This document shows, one piece after another, positions 7,356 through 16,288 of a stretch of DNA of 64,000 nt. A model generated the notes under the pieces. That model worked only from the letters and a program-made list of their open reading frames with translations. It did no database searches and had not been told where the DNA came from. The position numbers and the translations under genes are program-made. Within the stretch, counting starts at the first letter, position 1. Every line of letters starts with the position of its first letter. The DNA comes from JANSWP01 sp041941305 (GTDB lineage Bacteria > Bacteroidota > Bacteroidia > Chitinophagales > Saprospiraceae): assembly GCA_041941305.1 (NCBI GenBank), contig JBGTQJ010000022.1, forward strand, positions 75,518 to 139,517, written 5' to 3'.

Positions 7356-9467
7356 ATGAAATTTTTACAATTATTAATAATTCCATGCACTATTTTTCTA
7401 TTGTTTGCATGTGTCCCACAACAGGCACAACACGGTGATCATCAATACACCAACATGCTCATCAATGAGAGTAGCCCGTACTTACTTCAACATGCACACA
7501 ACCCAGTCAACTGGCATCCCTGGAATGAGGCATCCTTAAAAAAGGCGAAAGAAGAAGACAAAATGCTTTTGATTTCTGTAGGTTATGCTGCCTGCCACTG
7601 GTGCCATGTGATGGAACACGAAAGCTTTGAAGACACAGCTGTAGCAAGGATAATGAATAAACATTTTATTCCTATAAAAGTAGACCGTGAAGAACGTCCT
7701 GATGTAGATGATGTATATATGACTGCCTGTCACATTGCAACAGGAAGAAGTTGTGGCTGGCCACTCAATGCCTTTGCGCTTCCTGATGGACGTCCCGTCT
7801 GGGCTGGAACTTATTTTCCCAAAAAGGAGTGGGTAAAGGTTTTGGATTATTTCGTGGATGTGCGCCAAAATGAACCGGAAAAATTGGAGGATTATGCTGG
7901 AAAACTGACTGAAGGGGTACAGACAGCAGAGGAGATTAGCATAGGAAGCGGTGAATTCAATTTTTCGAGAACAGATTTGGAGTCCATTGGAAATGCTTTT
8001 TTGCAAAACATTGATTTCAAATGGGGTGGACGCCAGGGCGCTCCAAAGTTCCCAATGTCCAATAATTATGAGTTTCTACTAAAATACCACCATTTGACTG
8101 GTGATGAACGCGCTTTAGAAGCCGTAACCACCACTCTAAATAACATGGCGGATGGAGGTATCTACGACCAGTTAGGCGGTGGATTTGCGAGGTATTCTGT
8201 AGATGGAGAATGGATTGTTCCCCATTTTGAAAAGATGTTATATGACAATGGACAATTGGTAAGTCTTTATGCTCAAGCATGGCAATTGACTCAGGATCCC
8301 TATTACAAACAAATCGTCAAACAAACACTCGAATTTGTAAAAAGAGAAATGACGGCTCCAGAGGGTGGTTTTTATTCTTCCTATGATGCAGATTCTGAGG
8401 GCGAAGAGGGTAAATTTTATGTTTGGACCAAGCATGAAATAGATTCTGTTTTAAACGATGAAAAACTATCCAAAATATTTTGTGAGTACTATGAGGTGAC
8501 GGAAAAAGGAAACTGGGAGGAAGAGAAAAATATACTATACAGAAGAAAAGCAGCTGCTGATATTGCATCAAAACATAAGGTATCAGAAGAAGAATTGAAT
8601 CAATTGATACAGAGCGGAAAAGATAAATTGTTTAAAGTCCGGGAAACAAGGGTTCGTCCTGGCTTGGATGATAAAGTACTCACCTCGTGGAATGCCTTAA
8701 TGCTCAAAGGCTATGTAGATGCGTACAAAGCATTTGGAGCAAAAGAATATTTGGATGCTGCACTGAGAAATGGAGATTTCCTAATAAATAATATGCTCCA
8801 AAAAGACAATCGCCTAAATAGAAATTACAAAGATGGAAAGTCCGTCATCAATGCTTTTTTAGATGACTATGCACTCACGATACAGGCCTTTGTTGCCCTA
8901 TACGAAGTAACTTTTGATGAGAAATGGTTGGATACAGCCAATGATTTGGCAAAATACACCATTGAAAATTTCAGTGATGAAAAAACGAATATGTTCCATT
9001 ATACATCAAAACTCGATCCGGCTCTAATCGCCAGAAAAATGGAAGTCGCAGACAAAGCCATTCCTGGTTCCAATTCGACCATGGCCCGCGCCTTGCACAA
9101 TTTGGGTTTGTATTTTTACAATCAGGATTATATCAAAAGAGCCAAGCAGATGATGCACAACCTCTCAACTGATTTGGTCAATCAATCCCAACCCAATTTT
9201 TATTCCAACTGGTGTAGTCTCTACCTCGATCTTGTCAAACCTCCATATGAGGTTGCAATAGTTGGTGATGATTTCGAGGCCAAACGGAATGAATTGATGA
9301 AGCATTTTATTCCTCATTCCATTTTGTTGGGTGGCAAGGATGAAGGAAGTTTGGAATTGTTGAAGGGAAAATTACAGGAAGGGGAAACCATGATTTATGT
9401 ATGCCAAAACAAGGTGTGTAAGTTACCTGTAACTGAGGTAGAAAGAGCTTTGAGTTTGATGGATTAA
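7356..9467 (+). CDS. DUF255 thioredoxin-like lipoprotein (YyaL/SSP411 family)
   Basis: A 703-residue protein of the family that joins an N-terminal thioredoxin-like domain (DUF255) to an (alpha/alpha)6-barrel region resembling N-acyl-glucosamine epimerases and glycosidases. Residues 1-19 form a lipoprotein signal with the lipobox LLFAC, so it is likely anchored in the cell envelope, whereas many family members are cytoplasmic. The CHWC motif at 80-83 stands in place of a thioredoxin CxxC. Family motifs SSPYLLQHAHNPVNW and the GGIYDQLGGGFARYSVD stretch are clear. The biochemical role is not established; disulfide exchange is only an inference from the fold. It is in an operon with the preceding cyclotransferase. 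Confidence 0.92.
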   Translation: MKFLQLLIIPCTIFLLFACVPQQAQHGDHQYTNMLINESSPYLLQHAHNPVNWHPWNEASLKKAKEEDKMLLISVGYAACHWCHVMEHESFEDTAVARIMNKHFIPIKVDREERPDVDDVYMTACHIATGRSCGWPLNAFALPDGRPVWAGTYFPKKEWVKVLDYFVDVRQNEPEKLEDYAGKLTEGVQTAEEISIGSGEFNFSRTDLESIGNAFLQNIDFKWGGRQGAPKFPMSNNYEFLLKYHHLTGDERALEAVTTTLNNMADGGIYDQLGGGFARYSVDGEWIVPHFEKMLYDNGQLVSLYAQAWQLTQDPYYKQIVKQTLEFVKREMTAPEGGFYSSYDADSEGEEGKFYVWTKHEIDSVLNDEKLSKIFCEYYEVTEKGNWEEEKNILYRRKAAADIASKHKVSEEELNQLIQSGKDKLFKVRETRVRPGLDDKVLTSWNALMLKGYVDAYKAFGAKEYLDAALRNGDFLINNMLQKDNRLNRNYKDGKSVINAFLDDYALTIQAFVALYEVTFDEKWLDTANDLAKYTIENFSDEKTNMFHYTSKLDPALIARKMEVADKAIPGSNSTMARALHNLGLYFYNQDYIKRAKQMMHNLSTDLVNQSQPNFYSNWCSLYLDLVKPPYEVAIVGDDFEAKRNELMKHFIPHSILLGGKDEGSLELLKGKLQEGETMIYVCQNKVCKLPVTEVERALSLMD

Positions 9468-9536
9468 CCTCCCACAATACCAAACGATGATGGTTCTTTT
9501 ATAAGGAACTCATTTAAACTTATTCTGATAATTTGA

Positions 9537-11630
9537 ATGCAAATGACGAACGAAAACTTCCCATACATTCACAGGGACATCAGTTGGTTATCATTTAATT
9601 ACCGGGTTTTACAAGAAGCCAAGGATCCAGCTGTACCTCTTTTTGAACGGTTAAAGTTTCTAGCCATTTATTCCAACAATTTGGATGAGTTTTTTAGAGT
9701 TCGTGTAGCCTCAAATCGCAATGTACTTCGAGTAGGAAAAAAGACCAAAAGACATTTGGATTATGATCCTAAAACTGTAATCAAGGAGATTCTAAAAATT
9801 GTCAATAAACAGCAGGAAGAATATAGTCACATCTTCGAAAATCAAATCATTCCTGAGCTTAGAAATCACGGTATTTTTTTATTGAGGCGATTAGATTTGA
9901 ATGAAGAACAGCGCGAGTTTGTAGAAAATTATTTCGACGATCACATGTTGCCTTATGTGCAACCTGTACTTTTGGTAAAGCATAAAATTCGTCCCTTCCT
10001 GAACAATGCTGCCTTGTATTTGACAGTACTACTAAAAGATAAGGAAGATTTAGATGGACATAACAGGTACGCAATTGTAAAAATCCCTTCAGATCACCTT
10101 CCACGTTTCATCGAATTGCCTTCAGCTCAAAACAGACGGGACATTATTATGCTGGATGATATTGTTCGACACAGTTTAGAAATGATGTTTCCTGGATATT
10201 TGATTCTAAACACATTCTCCATTAAACTGACCCGGGATGCAGAGTTGTACATAGATGACGAATTTTCAGGTGAGTTAATCAGTAAAATTAAAAAGAGTCT
10301 TATCAAAAGGCATGTAGGACCCGCCACTCGATTTGTGTATGACAGAGAAATGTCGGAGGAGTTATTAGAGTTTATGATGGACTCCTTTCACCTGGAACGA
10401 TTTGATTTGTTAGTTGAAGGTCGTTATCACAATAATTTTGATTTTTTCAATTTTCCGGATTTCGGGATGATAGCGCTTAAAAATAATCCATTGCCTCCTC
10501 TGCCCTACAGACCATTGGAAGAGGCAATGGATTATTTTGCTGCACTTCTGGAAGGGGATCATTTCCTCAATATGCCATTTCATTCTTACGAGTCCGTCGT
10601 TCGATTTTTTGAAGAAGCTGCCAAGGACCCCAAAGTCACCCATATCAAAATCGTTCAATACAGGGTGGCTAAAAAATCAAGAATTATGGATGCCTTGATC
10701 CAGGCTGTGAAGGCAGGAAAACAGGTATTTGTATTTATAGAAGTAAAAGCCAGATTTGACGAAGAAGCAAATTTGAATTGGGGTGAAAAGCTGGAAAAAG
10801 CTGGTATTAAGGTCCATTACAGTTTTCCAGGCGTAAAAGTCCATGCAAAAATTGCGCTCATCAGAAGAGAAGAAAATGGAAATCCTCAGTTTTACAGCTA
10901 TTTGAGTACAGGCAATTTTCACGAAGACACTGCCAAAATATACTCTGATTATAGTCTTTTTACTGCCGACCTCAGACTTACTTCAGAGGTCGCCAGGGTG
11001 TTTAATTTTCTGGAAACCGTAAAAGTACCACCACAGAATTATGAGCATTTATTGGTTGGGCAATTTAATTTAAGAACAGACTTAGTGGCTTTAATTGAAC
11101 AAGAAATCACCAATATTAAAGCTGGGAAGCCTGCAAAAATCATCTTAAAGATCAACAGCTTACAAGATAGAAAGATGATTGACAAGCTATATGAAGCAAG
11201 CAAGGCCGGGGTCAAAATCAAATTGATTGTTAGAGGTATTTGTTCTCTGGTTCCCGGTCTAAAAGGTATCAGTGAAAACATAGAAGCCATTGGTATAGTA
11301 GATAGGTATTTAGAGCATGCCAGGGTTTTCTGGTTTCACAATAATGGTGATGAAAAAATTTATTTATCCTCAGCTGATTTGATGGTTCGCAACCTTTATC
11401 ATCGGGTTGAAACCGCCTTCCCAATTTATGATGAATCGATAAAATCTCAGATAAAGGATATTCTTAAATTACAGTTGCAAGACAATGTAAAAGCGCGAAT
11501 TATTGATAAAGAACAGCACAATGCCTATAGAAAAGATGGGTCTGATCTAGCCATTCAATCACAAATTGAAACCTACTATTATTTCAAACGTTTGGGCGAA
11601 ACTTTGGCGATGGAACGGGCAGGAGGATGA
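9537..11630 (+). CDS. ppk1: Polyphosphate kinase 1
   Basis: Makes inorganic polyphosphate reversibly from ATP. The 697-residue length and domain order (N-terminal helical domain with HRDISWLSFNYRVLQEA, head domain, and two phospholipase-D-like catalytic domains) match PPK1. The histidine expected to be phosphorylated lies in KVHAKIALI (His436), and the second conserved active-site histidine is in LEHARVFWFH (His594). YLSTGNFHEDTAKIYSDY is also present. A second possible start two codons later (MTNENF) cannot be excluded. The gene stands on its own, 69 bp after the DUF255 gene. Polyphosphate supports stress survival and phosphate storage. Confidence 0.97.
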   Translation: MQMTNENFPYIHRDISWLSFNYRVLQEAKDPAVPLFERLKFLAIYSNNLDEFFRVRVASNRNVLRVGKKTKRHLDYDPKTVIKEILKIVNKQQEEYSHIFENQIIPELRNHGIFLLRRLDLNEEQREFVENYFDDHMLPYVQPVLLVKHKIRPFLNNAALYLTVLLKDKEDLDGHNRYAIVKIPSDHLPRFIELPSAQNRRDIIMLDDIVRHSLEMMFPGYLILNTFSIKLTRDAELYIDDEFSGELISKIKKSLIKRHVGPATRFVYDREMSEELLEFMMDSFHLERFDLLVEGRYHNNFDFFNFPDFGMIALKNNPLPPLPYRPLEEAMDYFAALLEGDHFLNMPFHSYESVVRFFEEAAKDPKVTHIKIVQYRVAKKSRIMDALIQAVKAGKQVFVFIEVKARFDEEANLNWGEKLEKAGIKVHYSFPGVKVHAKIALIRREENGNPQFYSYLSTGNFHEDTAKIYSDYSLFTADLRLTSEVARVFNFLETVKVPPQNYEHLLVGQFNLRTDLVALIEQEITNIKAGKPAKIILKINSLQDRKMIDKLYEASKAGVKIKLIVRGICSLVPGLKGISENIEAIGIVDRYLEHARVFWFHNNGDEKIYLSSADLMVRNLYHRVETAFPIYDESIKSQIKDILKLQLQDNVKARIIDKEQHNAYRKDGSDLAIQSQIETYYYFKRLGETLAMERAGG

Positions 11631-12012
11631 TGAGGGCTTTAGAAAATAATATCCTACGCACCTTGCTTGTTCTTTTTCCATTTAGCTTAGTTTATTAATT
11701 TCAAAACCCCTAAAATCGAAAAAAAACCACTCTTAGTCCAAGCAAAATCACATTTGGGAACATACTGATTTAGTATTGTCTTCGTTTTGAAATACGAGTC
11801 TGTTCAATACACTGTAACCGAAATGCTTAAAGGTTGTTTTAAATGAAAATGAAAATGAAAAATAATTCAAACTGGTTCAATTTTTAATTTTTATTTCAAT
11901 TTTCATTTTCATTGAATTACAGAGTATTCAATTACAATAAGCCTACCTTTAAAAAAGGGATATTTCAAATCGTTCTTAAAAAGTAAAAAATCACCTAAAA
12001 AATTTGAACAAG
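11631..12012. other. Intergenic region, 382 bp
   Basis: AT-rich DNA between ppk1 and the DUF4836 gene. It contains the inverted repeat at 11804-11930 and must hold the promoter of the downstream gene. No reading frame was recognised. Confidence 0.5.
11804..11930. repeat. Inverted repeat, about 127 bp
   Basis: The outer arms TCAATACACTGTAA (11804-11817) and TTACAGAGTATT (from 11917) are imperfect complements, and the inner arms are runs of GAAAAT repeats (11841-11860) facing TTTCATTTTCATT (11901-11913). The structure folds into one long hairpin and resembles a small non-autonomous insertion. Confidence 0.6.
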
Positions 12013-13569
12013 ATGAAGGATTTAAAAAAGTTTTTCCTTTCGCTTTCCCTTTTGGGGATACTTTTCACTGCTTGTCAAGATGACGTTTTTCAAGCTAAGG
12101 ATGCACTCACCAACATTCCCGAAGATGTTACAGGAGTCACATCGATAGATATTCAGCAATTAATGGAAAAAGCTGATTTTGAAGCAGTAAAAGAAATGGA
12201 TTTTTATAAAGATATGATTTATGAAACAGAACGGCGAAGCCCTGCTTTGGCTGCTGTTATGAAAGACCCCGCTCTTTCTGGTGTGGATTTATCCAAAAAC
12301 CTGTACGTCACTTATGACGTGAATCCGGAAAACCCGGAAGAGGTTTTTGTTGCCACGGTCTTTTCCATTAATAATATAGAAGACTTTGAAAATTTATTGA
12401 AATCATCTGATGAAGTGGAATTTGAAGATAGAGGAGACTTTAAAGTCATAACCAAGTATAGTCAGCAGATAGTTGCCTGGAATGACGAAATTGGAGTGTT
12501 TGGAGGGAGTAATTCCGGCTATATTGATTTAGAAGAAAAAGCCAATAAGATTTTTAGCACAGCAGGTGAAAATTCCATTTCAAAAAATAAAAACCTTCGA
12601 AATGCCTTCTCTGGAGATCACGATATTTCTGGTTGGATGAGTTCTGACCCAATAGCCAGCAATCCACAAGCGGGTTTGGCACTTTCTGTGCTCAACATAG
12701 ATCCAGGGGCATTGAAAAACAATCACATCCACACTTATATGGACTTCAAGGATGGCACCATTGAGGGGCATTCCGATTTTTATTTGTCAGATGGGCTTGG
12801 AAAGGATTTTATTGGCCGGTTTTTTAAAGATGAAGTAAAAACGGACTTCTCCAAATATTTACCTGGTGACAATCTCGTTTCCGTTACTACTGCAGCTGTT
12901 GACATTCGAGGCATTGACCAATTTCTAAGTGAACGCCCACAAGCCAAGGGATATGTCGATTTCGCTCTTAAAGAATCTGGTCTCAAAATGAAGGACATTA
13001 TTGCTGCATTTGGAGGAGATGTAATGGTGGCTGGCTATGGTGAAGGTATTGAAGATGGCAATCCTTATGGCTTATTTTCCACCAATATCAAAAATGAAGC
13101 TGCCATGAAAAAAGTACTCGATTTGGCCATTGAGCGTAATGTTTTGGTCGAATTGGAAGATGACTACTATAAGATCTTGACTGTGGGTATTCCTGGAGGC
13201 TTCACTTTTTCACAAGGCAGTGGTTTCGGAAAAATGTTGGTAAAAGATGGGTTATTATTCGTTTCCAATAATGAAGACCTTTTGCACCAAATCAAAGATG
13301 GCAATATTAAAAAGTCAGAAAGGGTCAATAAGGAAGTGCGCAATCTTTTGGAAGGCAATACCTTCGCTTCGTTTTTTGACTTCAATTTCCTTCAGACTTT
13401 TGCAAAAGAGCTTAAAGATGTAAAGGTGAAGGATATGAGATTTAATGTCAACGGCAATGGTGCTGATTTCAAACTCAACCTCGACGAAAAAGATGTCAAC
13501 AGTCTTAAAGCCATTTTTCAGATGATTAACAATGGCTACCTGGAAAACCAGGGACAAGAGAATATGTAA
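12013..13569 (+). CDS. DUF4836 family lipoprotein
   Basis: A 518-residue lipoprotein matching the DUF4836 family found almost only in Bacteroidota. The signal peptide ends in the lipobox ILFTAC, so the mature protein should be an outer-membrane or periplasmic lipoprotein. The N-terminal part has the family pattern (IPEDVTGVTSIDIQQLMEKAD), with repeated SNNEDLLHQIKDG and GGDVMVAGYGEG segments that recall a duplicated DUF3352-like fold. The ATG at MKDLKKFF is preferred to a TTG three codons earlier. Function is unknown. An ABC ATPase gene follows after 82 bp that contain a strong hairpin. Confidence 0.85.
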   Translation: MKDLKKFFLSLSLLGILFTACQDDVFQAKDALTNIPEDVTGVTSIDIQQLMEKADFEAVKEMDFYKDMIYETERRSPALAAVMKDPALSGVDLSKNLYVTYDVNPENPEEVFVATVFSINNIEDFENLLKSSDEVEFEDRGDFKVITKYSQQIVAWNDEIGVFGGSNSGYIDLEEKANKIFSTAGENSISKNKNLRNAFSGDHDISGWMSSDPIASNPQAGLALSVLNIDPGALKNNHIHTYMDFKDGTIEGHSDFYLSDGLGKDFIGRFFKDEVKTDFSKYLPGDNLVSVTTAAVDIRGIDQFLSERPQAKGYVDFALKESGLKMKDIIAAFGGDVMVAGYGEGIEDGNPYGLFSTNIKNEAAMKKVLDLAIERNVLVELEDDYYKILTVGIPGGFTFSQGSGFGKMLVKDGLLFVSNNEDLLHQIKDGNIKKSERVNKEVRNLLEGNTFASFFDFNFLQTFAKELKDVKVKDMRFNVNGNGADFKLNLDEKDVNSLKAIFQMINNGYLENQGQENM

Positions 13570-13579
13570 ATACAGTTCT

Positions 13580-13646
13580 GAGTTCTCTGTTCCCGGTTCC
13601 CTGTTTTAAGAGGACCTGGGAACCGGGAACCGGGAACCCTGAACTC
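13580..13646. repeat. Imperfect hairpin repeat between lipoprotein and ABC genes
   Basis: GAGTTC (13580-13585) and GTTCCCGGTTCCC (13589-13601) pair with GGGAACCGGGAAC (13618-13630) and GAACTC (13641-13646). The right side carries an extra tandem GGGAACC unit. It is probably an attenuator or terminator or a small dispersed repeat; the lack of a T-run argues against a classic terminator. Confidence 0.65.
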
Positions 13647-13651
13647 AAATC

Positions 13652-14299
13652 ATGATCCAACTCACCGATATTCAGCCAATTCCCCTTAAGGAGATGACCG
13701 ATGGTATTAGCAAGGACTCTGAAGCCTTTGCCACGAAATGCCATTTTGAGAAGGGGAAAAACTATTTGGTTAAAGCACCTTCAGGCAGGGGGAAATCTAC
13801 ATTGCTGCATATCATTTATGGTCTAAGAAACGATTATGAAGGGGAAGTTTCATTTGATGGAAAAGATGTCAGGGATTTTCAAACAGATGAATGGGCAGCC
13901 TATCGACGGGAAAAGTTTTCCATTGTTTTTCAAGACTTGCGTTTGTTTCCAAATTTAACAGCGTTTGAAAATATATTGCTAAAAACCCAACTGAAGGAAT
14001 TTAAAACAGAAGAAGCCATCAGGGAAATGTCCAATCAATTGGGAATTGAAAATTTGTTGAATCAGAAGGCGGGAACCTTATCTTATGGTCAACGGCAACG
14101 AGTTGCCATTATCCGGGCTTTGAGTCAACCTTTTGATTTTTTGCTTTTGGATGAGCCATTCAGTCATTTGGACAAGGAAAATACCGCAATTGCTTGTCGG
14201 CTAATTGAAAAAGAATACCATGCACAGGAAGCTGGAATTATTTTAGTGAGTTTGGGCGAAAAGTATGATTTCAAATACGATAAAGAATTAATTTTGTAA
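13652..14299 (+). CDS. ABC transporter ATP-binding protein
   Basis: A 215-residue stand-alone ATPase of the LolD/FtsE/MacB-type group. Walker A is APSGRGKST (around 43-51), the Q-loop is in IVFQDLRLFPNL, the signature is LSYGQRQR, Walker B is FLLLDEPFSHLD, and a normal C-terminal H-loop is not evident (the usual histidine position reads LVSLGEK), which may weaken hydrolysis. It hydrolyses ATP to drive a membrane partner, but no permease gene is adjacent. The DUF4836 lipoprotein upstream is on the same strand, which raises a possible link to lipoprotein handling, though this is only inferred from position. Confidence 0.88.
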   Translation: MIQLTDIQPIPLKEMTDGISKDSEAFATKCHFEKGKNYLVKAPSGRGKSTLLHIIYGLRNDYEGEVSFDGKDVRDFQTDEWAAYRREKFSIVFQDLRLFPNLTAFENILLKTQLKEFKTEEAIREMSNQLGIENLLNQKAGTLSYGQRQRVAIIRALSQPFDFLLLDEPFSHLDKENTAIACRLIEKEYHAQEAGIILVSLGEKYDFKYDKELIL

Positions 14300-14479
14300 T
14301 TTTTAACTCTTTAATAGTCAATACCTTAAATCGTCATTTATTATTTCCTGAAGAAAGAAACTTTTTTTTTCAAAAATAAGTTTGACTATTTGATTTCAAT
14401 TACTGTATATTTGCGTCGCTTTTCCCCAAAGGGGTCTTTTTTTAAGAGCAGAAAGGCATAAAAAAATAAACTGATTTTT

Positions 14480-14615
14480 GCGAAAGTAGCTTCCCGATAG
14501 CTATCGGGAGTTGAGCACGACCACAACAAGGTCTTGTTCCTGAATAAGCGAAAGTAGCTTCCCGATAGCTATCGGGAGTTGAGCACGACCACAACAAGGT
14601 CTTGTTCCTGAATAA
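14480..14615 (+). pseudogene. Two tandem 68-bp defective copies of the tRNA-Gly 5' half
   Basis: Two identical 68-bp units (14480-14547 and 14548-14615) immediately precede the intact tRNA-Gly. Each starts with the same 12 bases as the tRNA (GCGAAAGTAGCT). In each, the D-loop is replaced by a palindrome (CCCGATAGCTATCGGG). Each then continues with GAGCACGACC and a seven-base loop closed by GGTC, like the anticodon arm. The copies lack the T-arm and the 3' acceptor strand, so they cannot make a tRNA. They end in GAATAA, which directly abuts the next copy. The perfect identity of the two units implies recent tandem duplication. Confidence 0.85.
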
Positions 14616-14688
<73 letters not shown>

Positions 14689-14691
14689 CAA

Positions 14692-14720
14692 AAGCCTTCA
14701 AAAGTTGAAGGCTTTTTTTT
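14692..14720 (+). terminator. Rho-independent terminator after tRNA-Gly
   Basis: AAGCCTTCAA and TTGAAGGCTT form a perfect stem with a short loop, followed by a run of T residues. Confidence 0.92.
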
Positions 14721-14766
14721 TCATTTTCCAATCGCTTTAGCGATTAAGCGTTTGTTTAAACAGGAT

Positions 14767-15070
14767 GCCCGGATGGTGGAATTGGTAGACACGCCGGACT
14801 TAAACCAAATTTGAGTGCTCCCGAAGAAATTCGGGAAGTAGAACCTCTCAAATTCGGGGAAACCTTAACAGGTTAAGCTGATGGCAATCCCGAGCCAAGC
14901 CCCAAGCTTTGGGGAAGGTGTAGAGACTTGACGGGAGGTACCTAAGTTCATATGAATATGGTAAAGAGAAAGTCCAGACCACAAATTCAGTTAAGAAGCG
15001 TCGAAAGGCGTAGTTGGTAAGAAAATCCTGTGAGCTTCGGCTCGTGCGGGTTCAAGTCCCGCTCCGGGTA
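14767..15070 (+). tRNA. tRNA-Leu (anticodon UAA), split by a group I intron
   Basis: The 5' exon is 14767-14801 (acceptor GCCCGGA, D-arm with AATTGGTAGACAC, ending CTT with T34 of the anticodon). The 3' exon is 15022-15070, starting AAAATCC, with a GAGC-TTCG-GCTC variable arm, a GCGGG/CCCGC T-arm and the acceptor TCCGGGT plus discriminator A. Joined, the exons give an 84-nt class II leucine tRNA with loop CTTAAAA and the UAA anticodon, very close to the standard bacterial tRNA-Leu(UAA), including the G1-U72 wobble. The anticodon stem CCGGA/TCCTG has one C-U mismatch. CCA is not encoded. The insertion point after U34 is exactly that of the classic cyanobacterial and plastid tRNA-Leu intron. 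Confidence 0.93.
14802..15021 (+). ncRNA. Group I intron in tRNA-Leu(UAA), 220 nt
   Basis: A self-splicing group I intron, probably subgroup IC3. The core elements can be read in order: P near 14851 (AATTCGGGGAAACC), Q at 14883-14901 (GGCAATCCCGAGCCAAGCC), R around 14917-14942 (GTGTAGAGACTTGACGGGAG), and S at 14963-14980 (AAAGAGAAAGTCCAGACC). AGACT in R and AGTCC in S form P7. The 5' exon end CTT can pair with an internal GAG at 14813-14815, giving the required U-G pair at the 5' splice site, and the intron ends in the terminal G (15021). No homing endonuclease frame is present. Layout and several motifs match the intron described in Anabaena tRNA-Leu, from memory of that sequence. Confidence 0.92.
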
Positions 15071-15078
15071 CTATTTTT

Positions 15079-15119
15079 AAAGGGTGAAATCCTATGATGG
15101 GGATATCACCCTTTTTTTA
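15079..15119 (+). terminator. Rho-independent terminator after tRNA-Leu
   Basis: AAGGGTGAAATCC pairs with GGATATCACCCTT with one mismatch and runs into seven T residues, 8 bp past the tRNA end. Confidence 0.92.
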
Positions 15120-15146
15120 TTCTCCTTCCAAAACCTAGTAAACTAA

Positions 15147-15359
15147 CTATTTATTTCCAGGTTTCCCGCCCTTTTTCTTCAATGCCTTATAAGTATTCTC
15201 CACACTACTTACATAACTTTTAGCATAATATTGAACCTTCACCCAAGATAAAATCAAAAGGACAATAAAGAAAATAGTAGCGTCTTCAGAGGCATTTATA
15301 AGACTTAATACAATACCAAATAAGAAGGCGCTTTGAAGAGAATTGGACAAATCCTTCAT
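15147..15359 (-). CDS. Small membrane protein, unknown function
   Basis: A 70-residue protein from the ATG at MKDLSNSLQS (an in-frame TTG seven codons earlier is possible). Two hydrophobic stretches (SAFLFGIVLSLINA and ATIFFIVLLILSWV) make a hairpin of membrane helices, and the C-terminus is very basic (ALKKKGGKPGNK). I do not recognise a family. It is the last gene of a minus-strand cluster with the metallo-beta-lactamase and CHAT genes, so it may serve the same process, but the 110-bp gap leaves that open. Its stop lies close to the terminator of the convergent tRNA-Leu. Confidence 0.6.
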   Translation of the reverse strand: MKDLSNSLQSAFLFGIVLSLINASEDATIFFIVLLILSWVKVQYYAKSYVSSVENTYKALKKKGGKPGNK

Positions 15360-15469
15360 GACTTCCACGACTTTTTGCAATATTTGTTCTTGCTCTATTG
15401 ATGGTGTTTATGTATTCCATAGGTTTTGTTTGAAGCACCGTCCAGAATTCTGCCTAAATCGTTTTTTCT

Positions 15470-16288
15470 TTAATTGGAGTATTTTGTGTTTATACCATTT
15501 GAGTCAACTAATATCTCAATATGGTAATTATCATCTGTTCTGGCAAATGTATACCCTTGTGAATTCAAAACATCAATAACTTCTTGATGAGGGTGATTAT
15601 AAGGTCTATTATGGGTACTCATTGCTAGAAAGGCATTTGTCGGACAGTCCGTAGTCCATGTTCCATTTCCTGAATGGTCAAGTGTACCATTCCTTGAGCC
15701 ATGATGAGGAATTTTAAAAAAGACTGTATTGTCAGGAATTTGGGACTTGATTACATCCCATACATCTTCTTCAGCATCGCCAGTTAACATACAAGTCATA
15801 TCATGAAGTGTTAATGACATAACTATAGAATTATCGTTTTCGTTATCTGAAATTTCATCCTCATTCGGCCATAAAACATTAATTTGGACATCACCAAAAT
15901 TGGGAAAAATTCTATTATTATCAATGGCTTGATGATTAATCCCTGCCCTGTTGGCATAATTTTGTAAATGTGCAAGACTTGAGTTCAAAACACTTTTGGG
16001 GTAATAAAATCTTCTTGTACCAAAAGTCTTCATAATTCCTTTCAGTCCTTCCCCGTGATCAAGGTGTGCATGAGTTAGCATTACCCAATCAAATAATGGT
16101 TTGTCAATTCTAGCTGTATTAAATTTTCTTTGGAAATATCTTTTTAGAAAAATAAAGCTTGATTTGAGATTTGAAGTATCATTAGAATCAATAAATGCAT
16201 AGTGTTCGTCTCCATTGTTGTTAACAGTTTCAAGAAAAATTGAATCTCCCCAACCCACATTGATTAGAATTATTTTTAATTGGCTCAT
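15470..16288 (-). CDS. ComEC/Rec2-like metallo-beta-lactamase fold hydrolase
   Basis: A 272-residue metal-dependent hydrolase. The zinc motif LTHAHLDHGEG (HxHxDH) is intact, followed by MLTGDAEEDVWD and FFKIPHHGSRNGTLDH, the hallmarks of the ComEC C-terminal-type MBL family, some of which are nucleases or phosphodiesterases. There are no membrane segments, so it is not the DNA-uptake channel itself. I chose the ATG at MSQLKIIL, whose A overlaps the last base of the upstream stop (TAATG), a sign of translational coupling. In accessory loci such stand-alone enzymes often accompany proteases or NTPases as effectors; here it travels with a CHAT protease and two unknown genes. Confidence 0.88.
   Translation of the reverse strand: MSQLKIILINVGWGDSIFLETVNNNGDEHYAFIDSNDTSNLKSSFIFLKRYFQRKFNTARIDKPLFDWVMLTHAHLDHGEGLKGIMKTFGTRRFYYPKSVLNSSLAHLQNYANRAGINHQAIDNNRIFPNFGDVQINVLWPNEDEISDNENDNSIVMSLTLHDMTCMLTGDAEEDVWDVIKSQIPDNTVFFKIPHHGSRNGTLDHSGNGTWTTDCPTNAFLAMSTHNRPYNHPHQEVIDVLNSQGYTFARTDDNYHIEILVDSNGINTKYSN

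Noticed and set aside
13652..14299. Assignment of the ABC ATPase as LolD
   Set aside because: No LolC/LolE partner gene is next to it and the H-loop is not clear, so no symbol is given.
14480..14615. Two extra functional tRNAs in front of tRNA-Gly
   Set aside because: The units lack the T-arm and acceptor 3' strand, and the D-loop is replaced by a palindrome.
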